Below are positions 5,526 through 14,209 of a stretch of DNA of 34,318 nucleotides, one piece after another; positions within the stretch are counted from its first letter, which is position 1, and each line of letters begins with the position of its first letter. The notes beneath the pieces are model-generated. The model was not told the origin of the DNA. It saw nothing but the letters and a program-made list of their open reading frames with translations, and searched no databases. This DNA is from SXOA01 sp051004015. GTDB taxonomy: Bacteria > Planctomycetota > Planctomycetia > Pirellulales > Pirellulaceae. A program made the position numbers and the translations under genes. Location: contig JBPCKT010000110.1 of assembly GCA_051004015.1 (NCBI GenBank), positions 1 through 34,318 on the forward strand, in the 5' to 3' direction.

Positions 5526-8117
5526 CTACTTCGGCAGCGGGTCGTTCTCGAAATGCTTGAGCCGCTCGGCGAAGAGTTTGTTGCCGGGGGCAAGTTCAAG
5601 CACCTTCTTGCCATACTCAATCGCTTTCGGGCGGTCCCCTTTTTGGAAATAGACCTCAGCCAAAGTGTCGAGGTAGCTGGGAGTGCTCGGAGAAAGCTCG
5701 ACCGCTTTCTGAGCGTGGGCGAAGGCCTCGTCCAGCCGCTGATGGCAGACGGCGGAGAGCCAGGCGACGTTGTTGCGGCAGGGGGCGCTGTCGGGGAATT
5801 TCTGGGCGAGGGGGGCGTGGACGGCATAAGCCCGCTCATAGAGCGCGTCTGCTTCGGCGGCAAAGCCCTGGGCCTTGAGCAGGGGAACTAGGTCTTCCGC
5901 CAGGTCGATATTGCCGGGGGAGATAGATTCGCAGAGTTTGATTTCGGCGAGGGCCTCGTCTTTCTTCCCTGCCGCGAGCAGGCCGCGGGCGCGGGTTTTG
6001 TGAACCAGCCGGCCGATGTCGAGGAGCGGCTCATACTCGCTGGGATTGGCGCTGGGGTTCAAGAGGTAAATCTGCAAGCGTTCCCACATATCGGCGGCGC
6101 GGAGAGGCTCTGTTTTGACGATCAGGTTGCCGACGTTCTCCGCCGCGTTGGAGATGTGCCAGCTTTCGGCGGAGCCGGTGCGAACGGCCAGCTCGTAGTG
6201 CGGCAGGGCATCTTCGGAATGGCCCCGTTCGTGCAGGTTGTAAGCGAGGTTCCTGCGGACGCCGGCATCCAAGCAGAGCAGGCTGGCAATCTCCAGCTTC
6301 TGCTTGCCGGCCTCGGCTTTGCCAGCTGCTATGAGCGTTTTCCCGCACAGTTGCAGGGCCACGACGTGGCTCATGTCACTTTCCCAGACCTTGAGATAAG
6401 CATCCGCCGCCGCGTCGAGTTGTTTGTCGTCGCTGAGCAGACGTCCGTAGGTGAGGCCGGCGACGGGGAGCGCGAGCGAGGCATCTTTAGCATACGTCAG
6501 GGCCAGGTCGCGGTTCCCTTGCAGGTCGCAGGTTTCCGCCAGCAGTTGCAGCCATTGTCCGCGGTGAGGCGGATCGTAGGTGCGGGCCTTGTCGGCGGCC
6601 TTGGCGACGATTTCCTCCCAGCCTTTGAGCGGCGGATGCTGGGACGACGTGCGGAAGAGCTGCTGCAACTGGGTCAGCGTTTCCTGGGGTTTCTGGGCGG
6701 GACTCTGCTGGCGAAGGAAGTCCCACCACAGGCTGGCATAATCGTAGTGCTTAGGGAAATACCTAGCCAGGATGATTCGGCCGCCGGGCTGAAGCAGAGC
6801 TTCCGCCGCGTCTTCAAATGCCTCGTCGTCCATGCCGGCTCGCAGCTCCATCGCGGCCAGCGTCGCCCGGCCGTTCAGATTGCGGTTCTCGACTTCGCCC
6901 GCAAGTTCCAGCAGCAGTTTGCGGAGCTTCGCGGCGTCTTCCTTGCGGCCGAGCCAGTGGAGCTGCCGCATGATGTCGGCGGCATAGGTGAAGCGGTGGA
7001 CTTGGATGCCTGTTCGCTCCGGCGAGGGGAGCTTGTTGTACCACTCGCGGGTGAACTCGGTTCCGGGCTCCGCGCCGGCCAACTTCAGCGCGCCGTCAAA
7101 GTCGTTGCGATACGCCAGCAGGCGAAAGACGACGTTCGGATAGTCCTTGCGGAGGACTTCAATGCCATCGTCCGGTCGCTCGTTGAGTAAGAGTGCCTTT
7201 GCCGAAATCCAGATATCGCCGACGGTTCCCGTTCGTTTGCGGAGAGCGACAGCAGCTTTGTCGACTTCGGCCTGGTTGCCGGCGAGACGCTGCCAGGAGA
7301 TGAGCCGCGTGAGCTCCGGCAGCGGGACATCGAACGGGCCGAGCGCTTCCTGCTCCAGATTCGCCGCCAACTTCCAGTCGCGGCTGTCCATGGCAAGCGC
7401 CATGGACAACGACTTGTCGGCCAGTTTTTCTGCGGCGGCCACGGCTGCCGACAAATCCCCCTTTGCCCGGAGCAGCCAGACGAGCTGCCGCCGCGCGACG
7501 GGATCTTCGAGTTTGTCGAGGCTCTCCCGCAACTTGACGGCCTGGTCCTCGGCCTTGCCGCGGATGACCCAGAAGGCCGCCAACCGCTGGATGGTGGCAT
7601 CCTGCAATGCGTTCTGGACAAGGATTTGTTCGACCTGGGCATAGTCCTGCTTCACAATCAACTGCGGCAGCGTGCGGTCAAGCTCGGCGCGATAGACTTC
7701 GCCCGCAACTCGCTGGAAATTGGGATCCTTCTCGACTCGTAAAAGTTGCAGGATGAGCTTCGTATCGCCTTTGTTTCTCAACTTCTCCACGATGCTGATG
7801 CGGACGCTCAGGTCCCCCTTGCGGAACGATTCCAGCAGTTTGGCGACATCGGCGGGGGTCTCCGGAGTGATGCCATAACGGACCTTGTCGAGAATGCTCT
7901 GAGCCCGGAACTTCATTTCGAAATCATCGCCGCCAGCCGCCCTTTCGAGCGCGGGAATAGCCGCCGGTCCAGCCCGCCAGAGAAAATCGGTCGCCTTCTC
8001 ACGTACCTTGAAGTCGTCCGCGGCCAGGTCGCGGGCAGCCTGGGCAATGGCTTCGGCGGAGGGAGGTTCAGCCTGGGAAAGAAGGAGAGAAACAACGAAG
8101 AAGGGCATGGCAAGCAT
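5526..8117 (-). CDS. secreted HEAT/TPR repeat protein
   Basis: The protein has 863 residues from ATG 8117, which opens a signal peptide (MLAMPFFVVSLLLSQA) and has GGGGA 7 bases upstream. A GTG at 8132 is an alternative start. Residues ~15-75 form a HEAT-like module common in planctomycete secreted proteins (DDFKVREKATDFLWRAG, then PAAIPALERAAGGDDFEMK). The rest is alpha-helical, with clear TPRs near the C-terminus (DEALAEIKLCESISPGN, DEAFAHAQKAVELSPS, PKAIEYGKKVLELAPGN). There are no catalytic motifs. It is probably a periplasmic scaffold or envelope protein. It converges with the App1-like gene. A 528-base gap separates it from the upstream minus-strand gene. Confidence 0.85.
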   Translation of the reverse strand: MLAMPFFVVSLLLSQAEPPSAEAIAQAARDLAADDFKVREKATDFLWRAGPAAIPALERAAGGDDFEMKFRAQSILDKVRYGITPETPADVAKLLESFRKGDLSVRISIVEKLRNKGDTKLILQLLRVEKDPNFQRVAGEVYRAELDRTLPQLIVKQDYAQVEQILVQNALQDATIQRLAAFWVIRGKAEDQAVKLRESLDKLEDPVARRQLVWLLRAKGDLSAAVAAAEKLADKSLSMALAMDSRDWKLAANLEQEALGPFDVPLPELTRLISWQRLAGNQAEVDKAAVALRKRTGTVGDIWISAKALLLNERPDDGIEVLRKDYPNVVFRLLAYRNDFDGALKLAGAEPGTEFTREWYNKLPSPERTGIQVHRFTYAADIMRQLHWLGRKEDAAKLRKLLLELAGEVENRNLNGRATLAAMELRAGMDDEAFEDAAEALLQPGGRIILARYFPKHYDYASLWWDFLRQQSPAQKPQETLTQLQQLFRTSSQHPPLKGWEEIVAKAADKARTYDPPHRGQWLQLLAETCDLQGNRDLALTYAKDASLALPVAGLTYGRLLSDDKQLDAAADAYLKVWESDMSHVVALQLCGKTLIAAGKAEAGKQKLEIASLLCLDAGVRRNLAYNLHERGHSEDALPHYELAVRTGSAESWHISNAAENVGNLIVKTEPLRAADMWERLQIYLLNPSANPSEYEPLLDIGRLVHKTRARGLLAAGKKDEALAEIKLCESISPGNIDLAEDLVPLLKAQGFAAEADALYERAYAVHAPLAQKFPDSAPCRNNVAWLSAVCHQRLDEAFAHAQKAVELSPSTPSYLDTLAEVYFQKGDRPKAIEYGKKVLELAPGNKLFAERLKHFENDPLPK

Positions 8118-8645
8118 GAGAAATCCCCGCACGGTAACGGAAGGAGCCTCTTCCGAATGTACCGTCTCTCGAGGGGGATTCAAACGTGGGATTGGCCACA
8201 AGAGCCGCCGCGTCCCGGGCAATCCGCATCACAGAGACCTCTCCCTTCTCTGGATGCGGATGCCGGGCGCAAGGCGGGAACACGCGGGCGGCATTGCCAG
8301 GATTCCTGCAGGAGTTACGGCCTCACGCCTGGGCCGGCAAGCTGCGGGGCGTGCAATGCAACGTCGGAGTTCGCGTGTATGGAATGAGGAGGGCACCCGA
8401 GCGATAAGGTTCATGCCGCCGGATGCACAACGGCGAAGCAAGAAAGCAAACAGAGTGCCAAAGAGGATTGGGGTGCCGGCCTTGTGCTTCCAAGTGGATT
8501 CGTCCGCAGAAACGGCGAGTAATTGTCGCCGCACTCACGAAGGAGTGATTCGACAAGGAAACACTCCGCAGAAGGTTGCCCAACCTCGCGGCGAGAACTG
8601 CCTGGAATTGGGGCAGCTTTCCAGGTTGAATACTACCCCTCGGCT
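8118..8645. other. 528-bp region without a recognised gene
   Basis: The region lies between two minus-strand genes and should hold the promoter of the HEAT/TPR gene. Short ORFs are present on both strands but are Arg/Pro/Cys-rich with no domain, and I do not accept them as genes. No convincing terminator, tRNA or consensus promoter was seen. Confidence 0.5.
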
Positions 8646-10016
8646 TTACTTCCGCCGTAGAAGCGGCTTGACTTGCCGGGCGAGCTGCTCGCTCCGCTGG
8701 CCGGGTTTGCCGCCGAAGACCCGCTCGTCGTAAATGGCCAGGGCATGCAGGCCGTGGCCGAGCGGGCCGATGGCCCATTTCTCATTGCGCCCGTCGAGCA
8801 GCAGGTTGGCGAGATAGTCCACGCTCTTCACCATCCGCGGGTCTTGCAGTGCCTCTTCGCTGAGCGAGTAGGCGAGCCACTCCGTGATGTGGCCGGTGGT
8901 TTCCAGCCGGCGGGAGGGGGGGCCATTGTCCTCGCGGCCGGCGAACCAGTTGGTGCTGTAGCTGCCGTCCGGATTTTGCAGCTTGAAGGTATAGGCGTGG
9001 TAGTCCTCGATGAATTTGCGGGCCCGTTCCCATTGGCCGTTCATCGGCTCCTTCCGTTGCTGCCGCTTGTGGACCGCGTAGCTGAAGCCGGTCAAGCGAT
9101 GCGTCCCGCCGCAGGCCGCGCCGACGATCGGCTGGGCGAGCTCTTCCTTGATCAGGCGGGGAATATCCCAATCCTGGTTGTCGAAGCTCTTCCACTTCTC
9201 ATCGGACTTGAGGTAATGCACCAGAGCGATGAGCTTGAAGGTCAGCTCGGTGCGGGGCTGGCAAGTGTGCTTCTCGTGCTCGACGAGGTCGGCCACCTTG
9301 AAGTCAAAGTTGTCCACCTTCATCGGGTAATCGGTGCGGACCCGCGACTGGGCGAGCATTGCCAGGAACTGGCCGGCGTGCCCCTGCACCCCCGGGCCAA
9401 TCTTCGTCTGCAGCTTGTTGTTCTGTACCCAGAAGAGGGTCTGGCCGTTGCAGTTGCCGTTGTAGCAGAGATAGCCGATGGCGTTGACCTTCCGGTTCTG
9501 GGCGATCAGCTCCGTATCCACGCCGTAGGCAATCATCGCGTGCATCGCTCCCCACGGGCTGCGACTGGCGACGTTCTCCGGCTGCTGGTAGTAGTGGGCC
9601 AGGACATCGCGGAGCTTTTCGCGGAGCTTTTTCTGCTCCGGGGTGAGCTCTTTCGTTTCTTCGAGGTCTTGCTCGAAGAACTTCGATTCGTCAGTTTTCT
9701 CTGCCGTCGTGTCTTCCGGCTTGGCTTCTGTGTTCGGCTCCGAAGATTCAGCCGGGCTGTCGAATTCGTCCGTGATTCTCTCCGCCTCATAGGAGACGAG
9801 CATCAGGCTGAGGTCTTCCGCCGACACAGGGGTCGAAATGAAGGAAACTTTCTCGCCGGCACGCGCAGCCATGCGGGGCTGGGATTGCTCCCGCTCCGAA
9901 GAGGCCGGCGATTGCCCGGCTGGACTGGACTGCTCCGGGCCGGCCTGGTTGAGCAGCGCAAAGCCGGCGACGAGGAAGCCAAAGAGCACGCAGAACGAGA
10001 GCGTCGTCCGGACCAT
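8646..10016 (-). CDS. secreted or membrane-anchored protein, probable alpha/alpha-toroid fold
   Basis: The protein has 456 residues from ATG 10016, chosen because MVRTTLSFCVLFGFLVAGFA begins a signal or anchor segment; the 16 in-frame codons before it look non-coding. A low-complexity acidic linker (residues ~75-125, Glu/Thr/Lys-rich) follows. The C-terminal ~330 residues are helical, with Gly/Trp-rich turns such as QNPDGSYSTNWF and AIGPLGHGLHALAIYD. These resemble the QW-type repeats of squalene/oxidosqualene cyclase and prenyltransferase toroids, but no DxDD catalytic motif is visible. It is probably a non-enzymatic or unknown envelope protein of the kind common in planctomycetes. It lies downstream of the HEAT lipoprotein gene on the same strand. 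Confidence 0.75.
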   Translation of the reverse strand: MVRTTLSFCVLFGFLVAGFALLNQAGPEQSSPAGQSPASSEREQSQPRMAARAGEKVSFISTPVSAEDLSLMLVSYEAERITDEFDSPAESSEPNTEAKPEDTTAEKTDESKFFEQDLEETKELTPEQKKLREKLRDVLAHYYQQPENVASRSPWGAMHAMIAYGVDTELIAQNRKVNAIGYLCYNGNCNGQTLFWVQNNKLQTKIGPGVQGHAGQFLAMLAQSRVRTDYPMKVDNFDFKVADLVEHEKHTCQPRTELTFKLIALVHYLKSDEKWKSFDNQDWDIPRLIKEELAQPIVGAACGGTHRLTGFSYAVHKRQQRKEPMNGQWERARKFIEDYHAYTFKLQNPDGSYSTNWFAGREDNGPPSRRLETTGHITEWLAYSLSEEALQDPRMVKSVDYLANLLLDGRNEKWAIGPLGHGLHALAIYDERVFGGKPGQRSEQLARQVKPLLRRK

Positions 10017-10033
10017 GAGGATACCTTGGTTCG

Positions 10034-10252
10034 TCAATTCTTCACAAATTGCGGGCGCGGCCAACCGCGATGGGAGTAGAGATAAGTCTCATCATCGGTC
10101 TGCACAGTGACATTCGTAAGCCGACCACGCTCAGGCCGAAGAATTTCCGTGAAGCTGCTAGCATCGCCAGAAGAAGCAGTCGTGACAACCGGAGAAGTCC
10201 AGAAGCATGGCCGAACCCCCTTGTTGGATGGCCTTTCCAGGCCGTCTCCCAA
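10034..10252 (-). CDS. doubtful small ORF, 72 residues
   Basis: The reading frame opens at a TTG (10252) and ends 17 bases before the next gene. The later part (SSFTEILRPERGRLTNVTVQ, then TDDETYLYSHRGWP) has balanced composition unlike a shadow ORF. However, there is no good ribosome binding site, the frame stays open upstream into the end of the HEAT gene, and no family was recognised. Another frame, with an ATG overlapping the HEAT stop (TAATG at 10305), is Arg/Leu-rich and less convincing. Confidence 0.3.
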   Translation of the reverse strand: MGDGLERPSNKGVRPCFWTSPVVTTASSGDASSFTEILRPERGRLTNVTVQTDDETYLYSHRGWPRPQFVKN

Positions 10253-10304
10253 GGAGATGGAGAATCTGGACGGGCTGGAGTGCGTTTCGCGAAGCTTTCT
10301 TGCA

Positions 10305-11036
10305 TTAGAACCACGGCTGCCGCAGGCGCTCGGCCCAGCTTGGCGGATCGGGGGGGCGGGGATTGCCGCCGTCGAGATATTCCCGCCAGGTCTGTACGCT
10401 CATGCCATAATCCTTGCCGGTGGAGGTTTTGAGAGACTGCATCGCTACCCGCTGAATGGCAGGGTCATTTTCCTCCAAGGAGAGCGCGAGGGCTTTGGCC
10501 GCTTCGGGGCCCTGATGGCGGCCGAGGGCGCGGGCTGCTTCCATCCGCACGTCCAGATCGGCATCTCCGGTTAGCTCCGCCAGTAGCTTGACCGCTTCCG
10601 GCCCCTGCTGGCCGGCGAGGGCCTGGCAGGCAGCCGTGCGAACGTCGGGGTCGTTGTCCGTGGAAGCTCCTTCCAGGGCGACGAGCGAAGCCGGCCCCGG
10701 CAGCACGCCCAGAGTCTTCACCAACTCCGCCCGCACGGTCGGGCTTTTCTCAATCGCCAGCACATCGATGATTTCCTTCGCCAGCCGCTCCCTTTCGCCG
10801 TCTGGCATTCGAGGAGCTTCTGCCCGCACCTGCCGCAGCTCGTCCATGCGCTTGTGATACGTCGGCCCTCGCTTCTCGTCCGCATCCCACTCCTTGCGGA
10901 CATACGGATTGAGCGCCCGAGCCTCCGGCACAAACCCATCCGCACAGCCAGCGGCCGATAGCAGGCCAATCCCGCCTAGCACAAAGAAGGCGCGGTGAAT
11001 CAGTAAAGCAGCGAACTTTGGATGAGCCGTGCGCAT
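10305..11036 (-). CDS. HEAT-repeat lipoprotein
   Basis: The protein has 243 residues. A hydrophobic N-terminus ends in the lipobox LSAAGC (Cys at residue 32), so it should be lipidated and anchored in a membrane. Residues ~85-195 contain four HEAT-type repeats with the usual LGxxxGPEAVxxLxxxLxDxDxxVRxxAAxALG pattern, for example DPDVRTAACQALAGQQGPEA and DLDVRMEAARALGRHQGPEA. The C-terminus is Pro/Trp-rich (NPRPPDPPSWAERLRQPWF). HEAT solenoids bind other proteins; no enzyme motif is present. The gene is divergent from the ABC importer operon, with 248 bases between the two start codons. Confidence 0.83.
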   Translation of the reverse strand: MRTAHPKFAALLIHRAFFVLGGIGLLSAAGCADGFVPEARALNPYVRKEWDADEKRGPTYHKRMDELRQVRAEAPRMPDGERERLAKEIIDVLAIEKSPTVRAELVKTLGVLPGPASLVALEGASTDNDPDVRTAACQALAGQQGPEAVKLLAELTGDADLDVRMEAARALGRHQGPEAAKALALSLEENDPAIQRVAMQSLKTSTGKDYGMSVQTWREYLDGGNPRPPDPPSWAERLRQPWF

Positions 11037-11284
11037 AGAGAGAATAGACCTGCGACAGGGAACCCAGGGCGGCAGACTATAGCGAACGACGATTTCCTAC
11101 GCCAGATGAACCCAGACTGTTTTCCACCCGCCTTTGACGACTCGACATGCACTCACTTCCCGCCCCAAATCAAGCCCCCGCTTGCTCTTACCGCACACAA
11201 CCCGTGTTGCGACGAGCGGCAGGAAGGGCTAGATTGCCAGAAGCACTTCCTCTCCCCAGTCCGCCACTTTTCGGAAGAAGTAAG

Positions 11285-13177
11285 ATGCAACGCCTATTCA
11301 CCCCCTTGGGATTGCTATTCAGCCTCACGCTCCTGGCCGGCATTGCTTCGGCTCAAGGCTCGAAAGTCAAACTGGGTGACCTGGCTGGTGAATTTGACGC
11401 ACCGCCGCTGGCGGAACTTGAAAAGACCGTCAAGTGGGTCAATCGGCCCGTCCTCGACGGCATCGTGCTTTTGCGGCAGACGCAGGCCCAGGAAAAGCCC
11501 GCCATGACGGTTCCCGAAGCTCTCAAGCTAAGGAACACAACTCGTGCGACCAATGCTGCCATCCTCAGCGCCCTCGGTCGTCTCCCGGCGAAGGATGAGA
11601 GTTCAGAAGTGAACTATGAGGCCGAGTTCAAGCGGCATATGAACTTCGATGTGGCCAGCGTTAACCCCATTCTGGCCAGCTCCACGGTGGAATTCGATAT
11701 CAGCAGTCTCACCGGCATCGGGCTCTTCACGTTTGACTGGAAATTCCGACCGTTCGCCTCCAAGGATGTCGTCGTCACCTGGCAATCCAGCGCCGACCGG
11801 CTTTACGACAAGGTTGTGCTCCGCAAGGATCTGGTCTGGTCCGATGGCCAGCCCATTACTGCCCATGACGTGGAGTTCAGCTTCCGCCTCATCATGACCT
11901 CGTCGGTGCATGTGCCCGCGCAACGGTCCGGCACCGACAAGCTCAAGTATGTGAAGGCCTACGATGACCACACCTTGATTTTCTTTCACAAGGACTCGCT
12001 GGCAACGAACGATTGGAACGTGAATTTCTCGATTATTCCCAAGCACGTTTTTGAGAACACCTGGGAGTCCGATGTGACGCTGCAGACCAGCGACGCCCAT
12101 GTGAAGTTCGAGAAAAATCCGGTCGTCGGCGGCACCTACAAGATTGCCAGCAGGTCGATCGGCCAGGATCTGGTTGTGGAGCGCCGCGAAGACTACTACA
12201 TGCATAATGGGAAGCAGGTTCGCGACAAACCCTACTTCAAGACGATCCGCTTCAAGTTTATCAAAGAGCCTGGCGTGGCGCTCCTTGGCCTCAAGGGCGG
12301 AGAAATCGAAGAGTTGCAGCTCACTCCCGAGCAGTGGCTCAAACAGACCGGCGACGACGAGTTCTATGAGGCCACGACCAAGGCCTATGACACGGAGTGG
12401 GTCAATTTTCAGTTCAACTGGAATTGCTCCCGTCCCTACTTCAGCGACAAGCGCTGCCGCTGGGCAATGACCTACGCCTTCGACCATGACGAATTACTGA
12501 AGAAGCTGCGGTACGGTCTGGATGCTCCGGCCGATGGGCTGTTCCATCCTGCATCCCCTTGGCACCCCACAGGCAAAATCACTTACAAAAAACGGGACCT
12601 GGAGAAGGCCGAGGCGCTGCTCGACGAAGCCGGTTGGAAACTTGGATCAAATGGCGTTCGGGAAAAGATGGTGGACGGCAAGTTAGTGAAATTCGATTTC
12701 ATCATCCTCGTCTCTAACCGCCAGGACCGGATTGACACGTGTAACCTCCTTAAGCAGAACCTGTCGGAGATCGGGGTTTCGGTCACCGTCCGGCCGTTGG
12801 AGTTTGCCGTTCTGACGGGAAAGATGCAGGAGCACGACTTCGACGCCTCGATGGGAGGTTGGGGGACCGGAACCGATCCGGACACCAGCTTCAACATTTG
12901 GGGAACGAAGCAGGAGCGTAACTACGGCCTGTATTCAAATCCCGAAGTCGACAAGCTCTTCGCGGAGGGTCGCAAAGAGTTCGATTTCAAAAAGCGGCAG
13001 GCCATCTACCAAAAAATCCATACGCTGACGGCCGAGGATCAACCCTACACCTGGCTCTACTACCAGAACGCCTACTACGCCTTCAATAAGAGCCTGCGAG
13101 GTTACATGTTCAGCCCCCGCGGACCCTACCACTATGCGCCGGGCATCGGCAGCATCTACCAGCCAGCTATGCATTAG
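11285..13177 (+). CDS. ABC importer substrate-binding protein, family 5 (peptide/oligosaccharide type)
   Basis: The protein has 630 residues from ATG 11285, with GGAAGAAG just upstream and a signal peptide (MQRLFTPLGLLFSLTLLAG, then IASAQ). The SBP_bac_5 hallmark LVWSDGQPITAHDVEFSF lies near residue 190, and the C-terminus has NPEVDKLFAEGRKEFDFKKR and QPYTWLYYQNAYYAF, typical of DppA/OppA/nickel-binding members. About 100 residues between the signal peptide and the first SBP strand are unusual: SBP_bac_5 proteins normally start their fold soon after cleavage. It captures a substrate in the periplasm, probably a peptide or similar solute, and delivers it to the permeases encoded downstream. 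It is the first gene of a four-gene operon. Confidence 0.92.
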   Translation: MQRLFTPLGLLFSLTLLAGIASAQGSKVKLGDLAGEFDAPPLAELEKTVKWVNRPVLDGIVLLRQTQAQEKPAMTVPEALKLRNTTRATNAAILSALGRLPAKDESSEVNYEAEFKRHMNFDVASVNPILASSTVEFDISSLTGIGLFTFDWKFRPFASKDVVVTWQSSADRLYDKVVLRKDLVWSDGQPITAHDVEFSFRLIMTSSVHVPAQRSGTDKLKYVKAYDDHTLIFFHKDSLATNDWNVNFSIIPKHVFENTWESDVTLQTSDAHVKFEKNPVVGGTYKIASRSIGQDLVVERREDYYMHNGKQVRDKPYFKTIRFKFIKEPGVALLGLKGGEIEELQLTPEQWLKQTGDDEFYEATTKAYDTEWVNFQFNWNCSRPYFSDKRCRWAMTYAFDHDELLKKLRYGLDAPADGLFHPASPWHPTGKITYKKRDLEKAEALLDEAGWKLGSNGVREKMVDGKLVKFDFIILVSNRQDRIDTCNLLKQNLSEIGVSVTVRPLEFAVLTGKMQEHDFDASMGGWGTGTDPDTSFNIWGTKQERNYGLYSNPEVDKLFAEGRKEFDFKKRQAIYQKIHTLTAEDQPYTWLYYQNAYYAFNKSLRGYMFSPRGPYHYAPGIGSIYQPAMH

Positions 13178-13204
13178 GAACTGGGAAGCAAAGCAGGCCG
13201 CCCC

Positions 13205-14203
13205 ATGTACAGTTATCTGGTCAGGCGACTGATCTTCGCCGCACTGACAGTGGTTGTGATCACGTTTGTGGTCTACGCGCTGATCCGGTGCATGCCGGGT
13301 GATCCGGTTTCGCTCGATATGGCGGAGGCTGATCCCTCCAAGATGCGGACCTTTGAAGAACAGCAGCGGCAGCGGAAGCTCTATGGGCTGGATGATCCAT
13401 GGCCGGTCGGGTACTGCAAGTGGGTGATAAATGTAGGCCCACCGAATTTTGACCTGGGAAAGAGCATTTTCGAAAAGAAATCCGTGTACCGCGCCATTCA
13501 GGAACGGTTCATTCCCACGCTGATGCTCTCGGGAACTTCGCTTTTTCTGGCCTATGTTCTCTCGGTGCCAATTGGACTCTATTGCTCCGCGCGCAGCGGA
13601 AAACTGGATGAGCGGGGAATCAGCCTCGGCATGTACATGATGTATTCTTTCCCCAGTTATGTGGCGGCGCTCTTTCTGCTCACGCTCTTCTACTTAAAGC
13701 TCAAAGGAACGGATTGGGCGCTCCCATTGCAAGGCATGGTAAGCAGCAATCACAACGAATTGTCCCAGTGGGAGCAGTTCAAGGACTCGTTCCGCCATCT
13801 CATCCTCCCACTCACCTGCATGACCTATGGCAGCCTGGCTTATGACAGCCGGTTCATTAAAGCCAATATGGAAGAGGCCATGCGTCAGGACTATATCCGA
13901 ACAGCTCGCGCCAAGGGTGCGGGTTATGTGCGGATCCTCGTGATGCATGCCTTTCGCAATACGCTCATTCCGTTCCTGACTATCCTGGGGATTTCACTTC
14001 CGGCAATCCTCAGCGGCGCGATCATCCTGGAGGGTATCTTCGGCTGGCCGGGGATGGGGCAATTGTTCTATCAATCGGTTAGCCGCCGCGACTACGACCC
14101 GATTATGGGGCTGACGCTCCTGTTCACGATTCTGACGCTCGCCGGGCAATTGCTGGCGGACATCCTGTATGCCTTTGCGGATCCGCGAGTCGCTTACAAG
14201 TAG
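13205..14203 (+). CDS. ABC importer permease, DppB/OppB type
   Basis: The protein has 332 residues, typical for DppB/OppB. It begins MYSYLVRRLIFAALTVVVIT, the usual first membrane helix. It then carries CMPGDPVS, the family's PGDP motif, and LYGLDDPWPVGY. The coupling-helix EAA loop is DYIRTARAKGAGYVRILVMH near residues 225-245, followed by AFRNTLIPFLTILGISLPAI and FGWPGMGQLFY. It forms half of the transmembrane channel. It starts 27 bases after the binding-protein gene and ends 6 bases before the second permease gene, so it is clearly cotranscribed. Confidence 0.94.
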   Translation: MYSYLVRRLIFAALTVVVITFVVYALIRCMPGDPVSLDMAEADPSKMRTFEEQQRQRKLYGLDDPWPVGYCKWVINVGPPNFDLGKSIFEKKSVYRAIQERFIPTLMLSGTSLFLAYVLSVPIGLYCSARSGKLDERGISLGMYMMYSFPSYVAALFLLTLFYLKLKGTDWALPLQGMVSSNHNELSQWEQFKDSFRHLILPLTCMTYGSLAYDSRFIKANMEEAMRQDYIRTARAKGAGYVRILVMHAFRNTLIPFLTILGISLPAILSGAIILEGIFGWPGMGQLFYQSVSRRDYDPIMGLTLLFTILTLAGQLLADILYAFADPRVAYK

Positions 14204-14209
14204 CCCCTC

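Noticed and set aside
6000..7190. Plus-strand frame of 396 codons opposite the HEAT/TPR gene
   Set aside because: Shadow of a gene with TPR motifs and a signal peptide; no motif in the plus-strand product.
8229..8534. Minus-strand ORF of 101 codons in the gap before the HEAT/TPR gene
   Set aside because: Arg/Cys/Pro-rich, no ribosome binding site, no domain; composition typical of random high-GC frames.
8673..10079. Long plus-strand reading frame of 468 codons opposite the toroid-like gene
   Set aside because: It is the antisense shadow of the gene at 8646-10016, which has a signal segment and plausible domains. The plus-strand product lacks any domain and has unusual composition; such frames are common in high-GC coding DNA.
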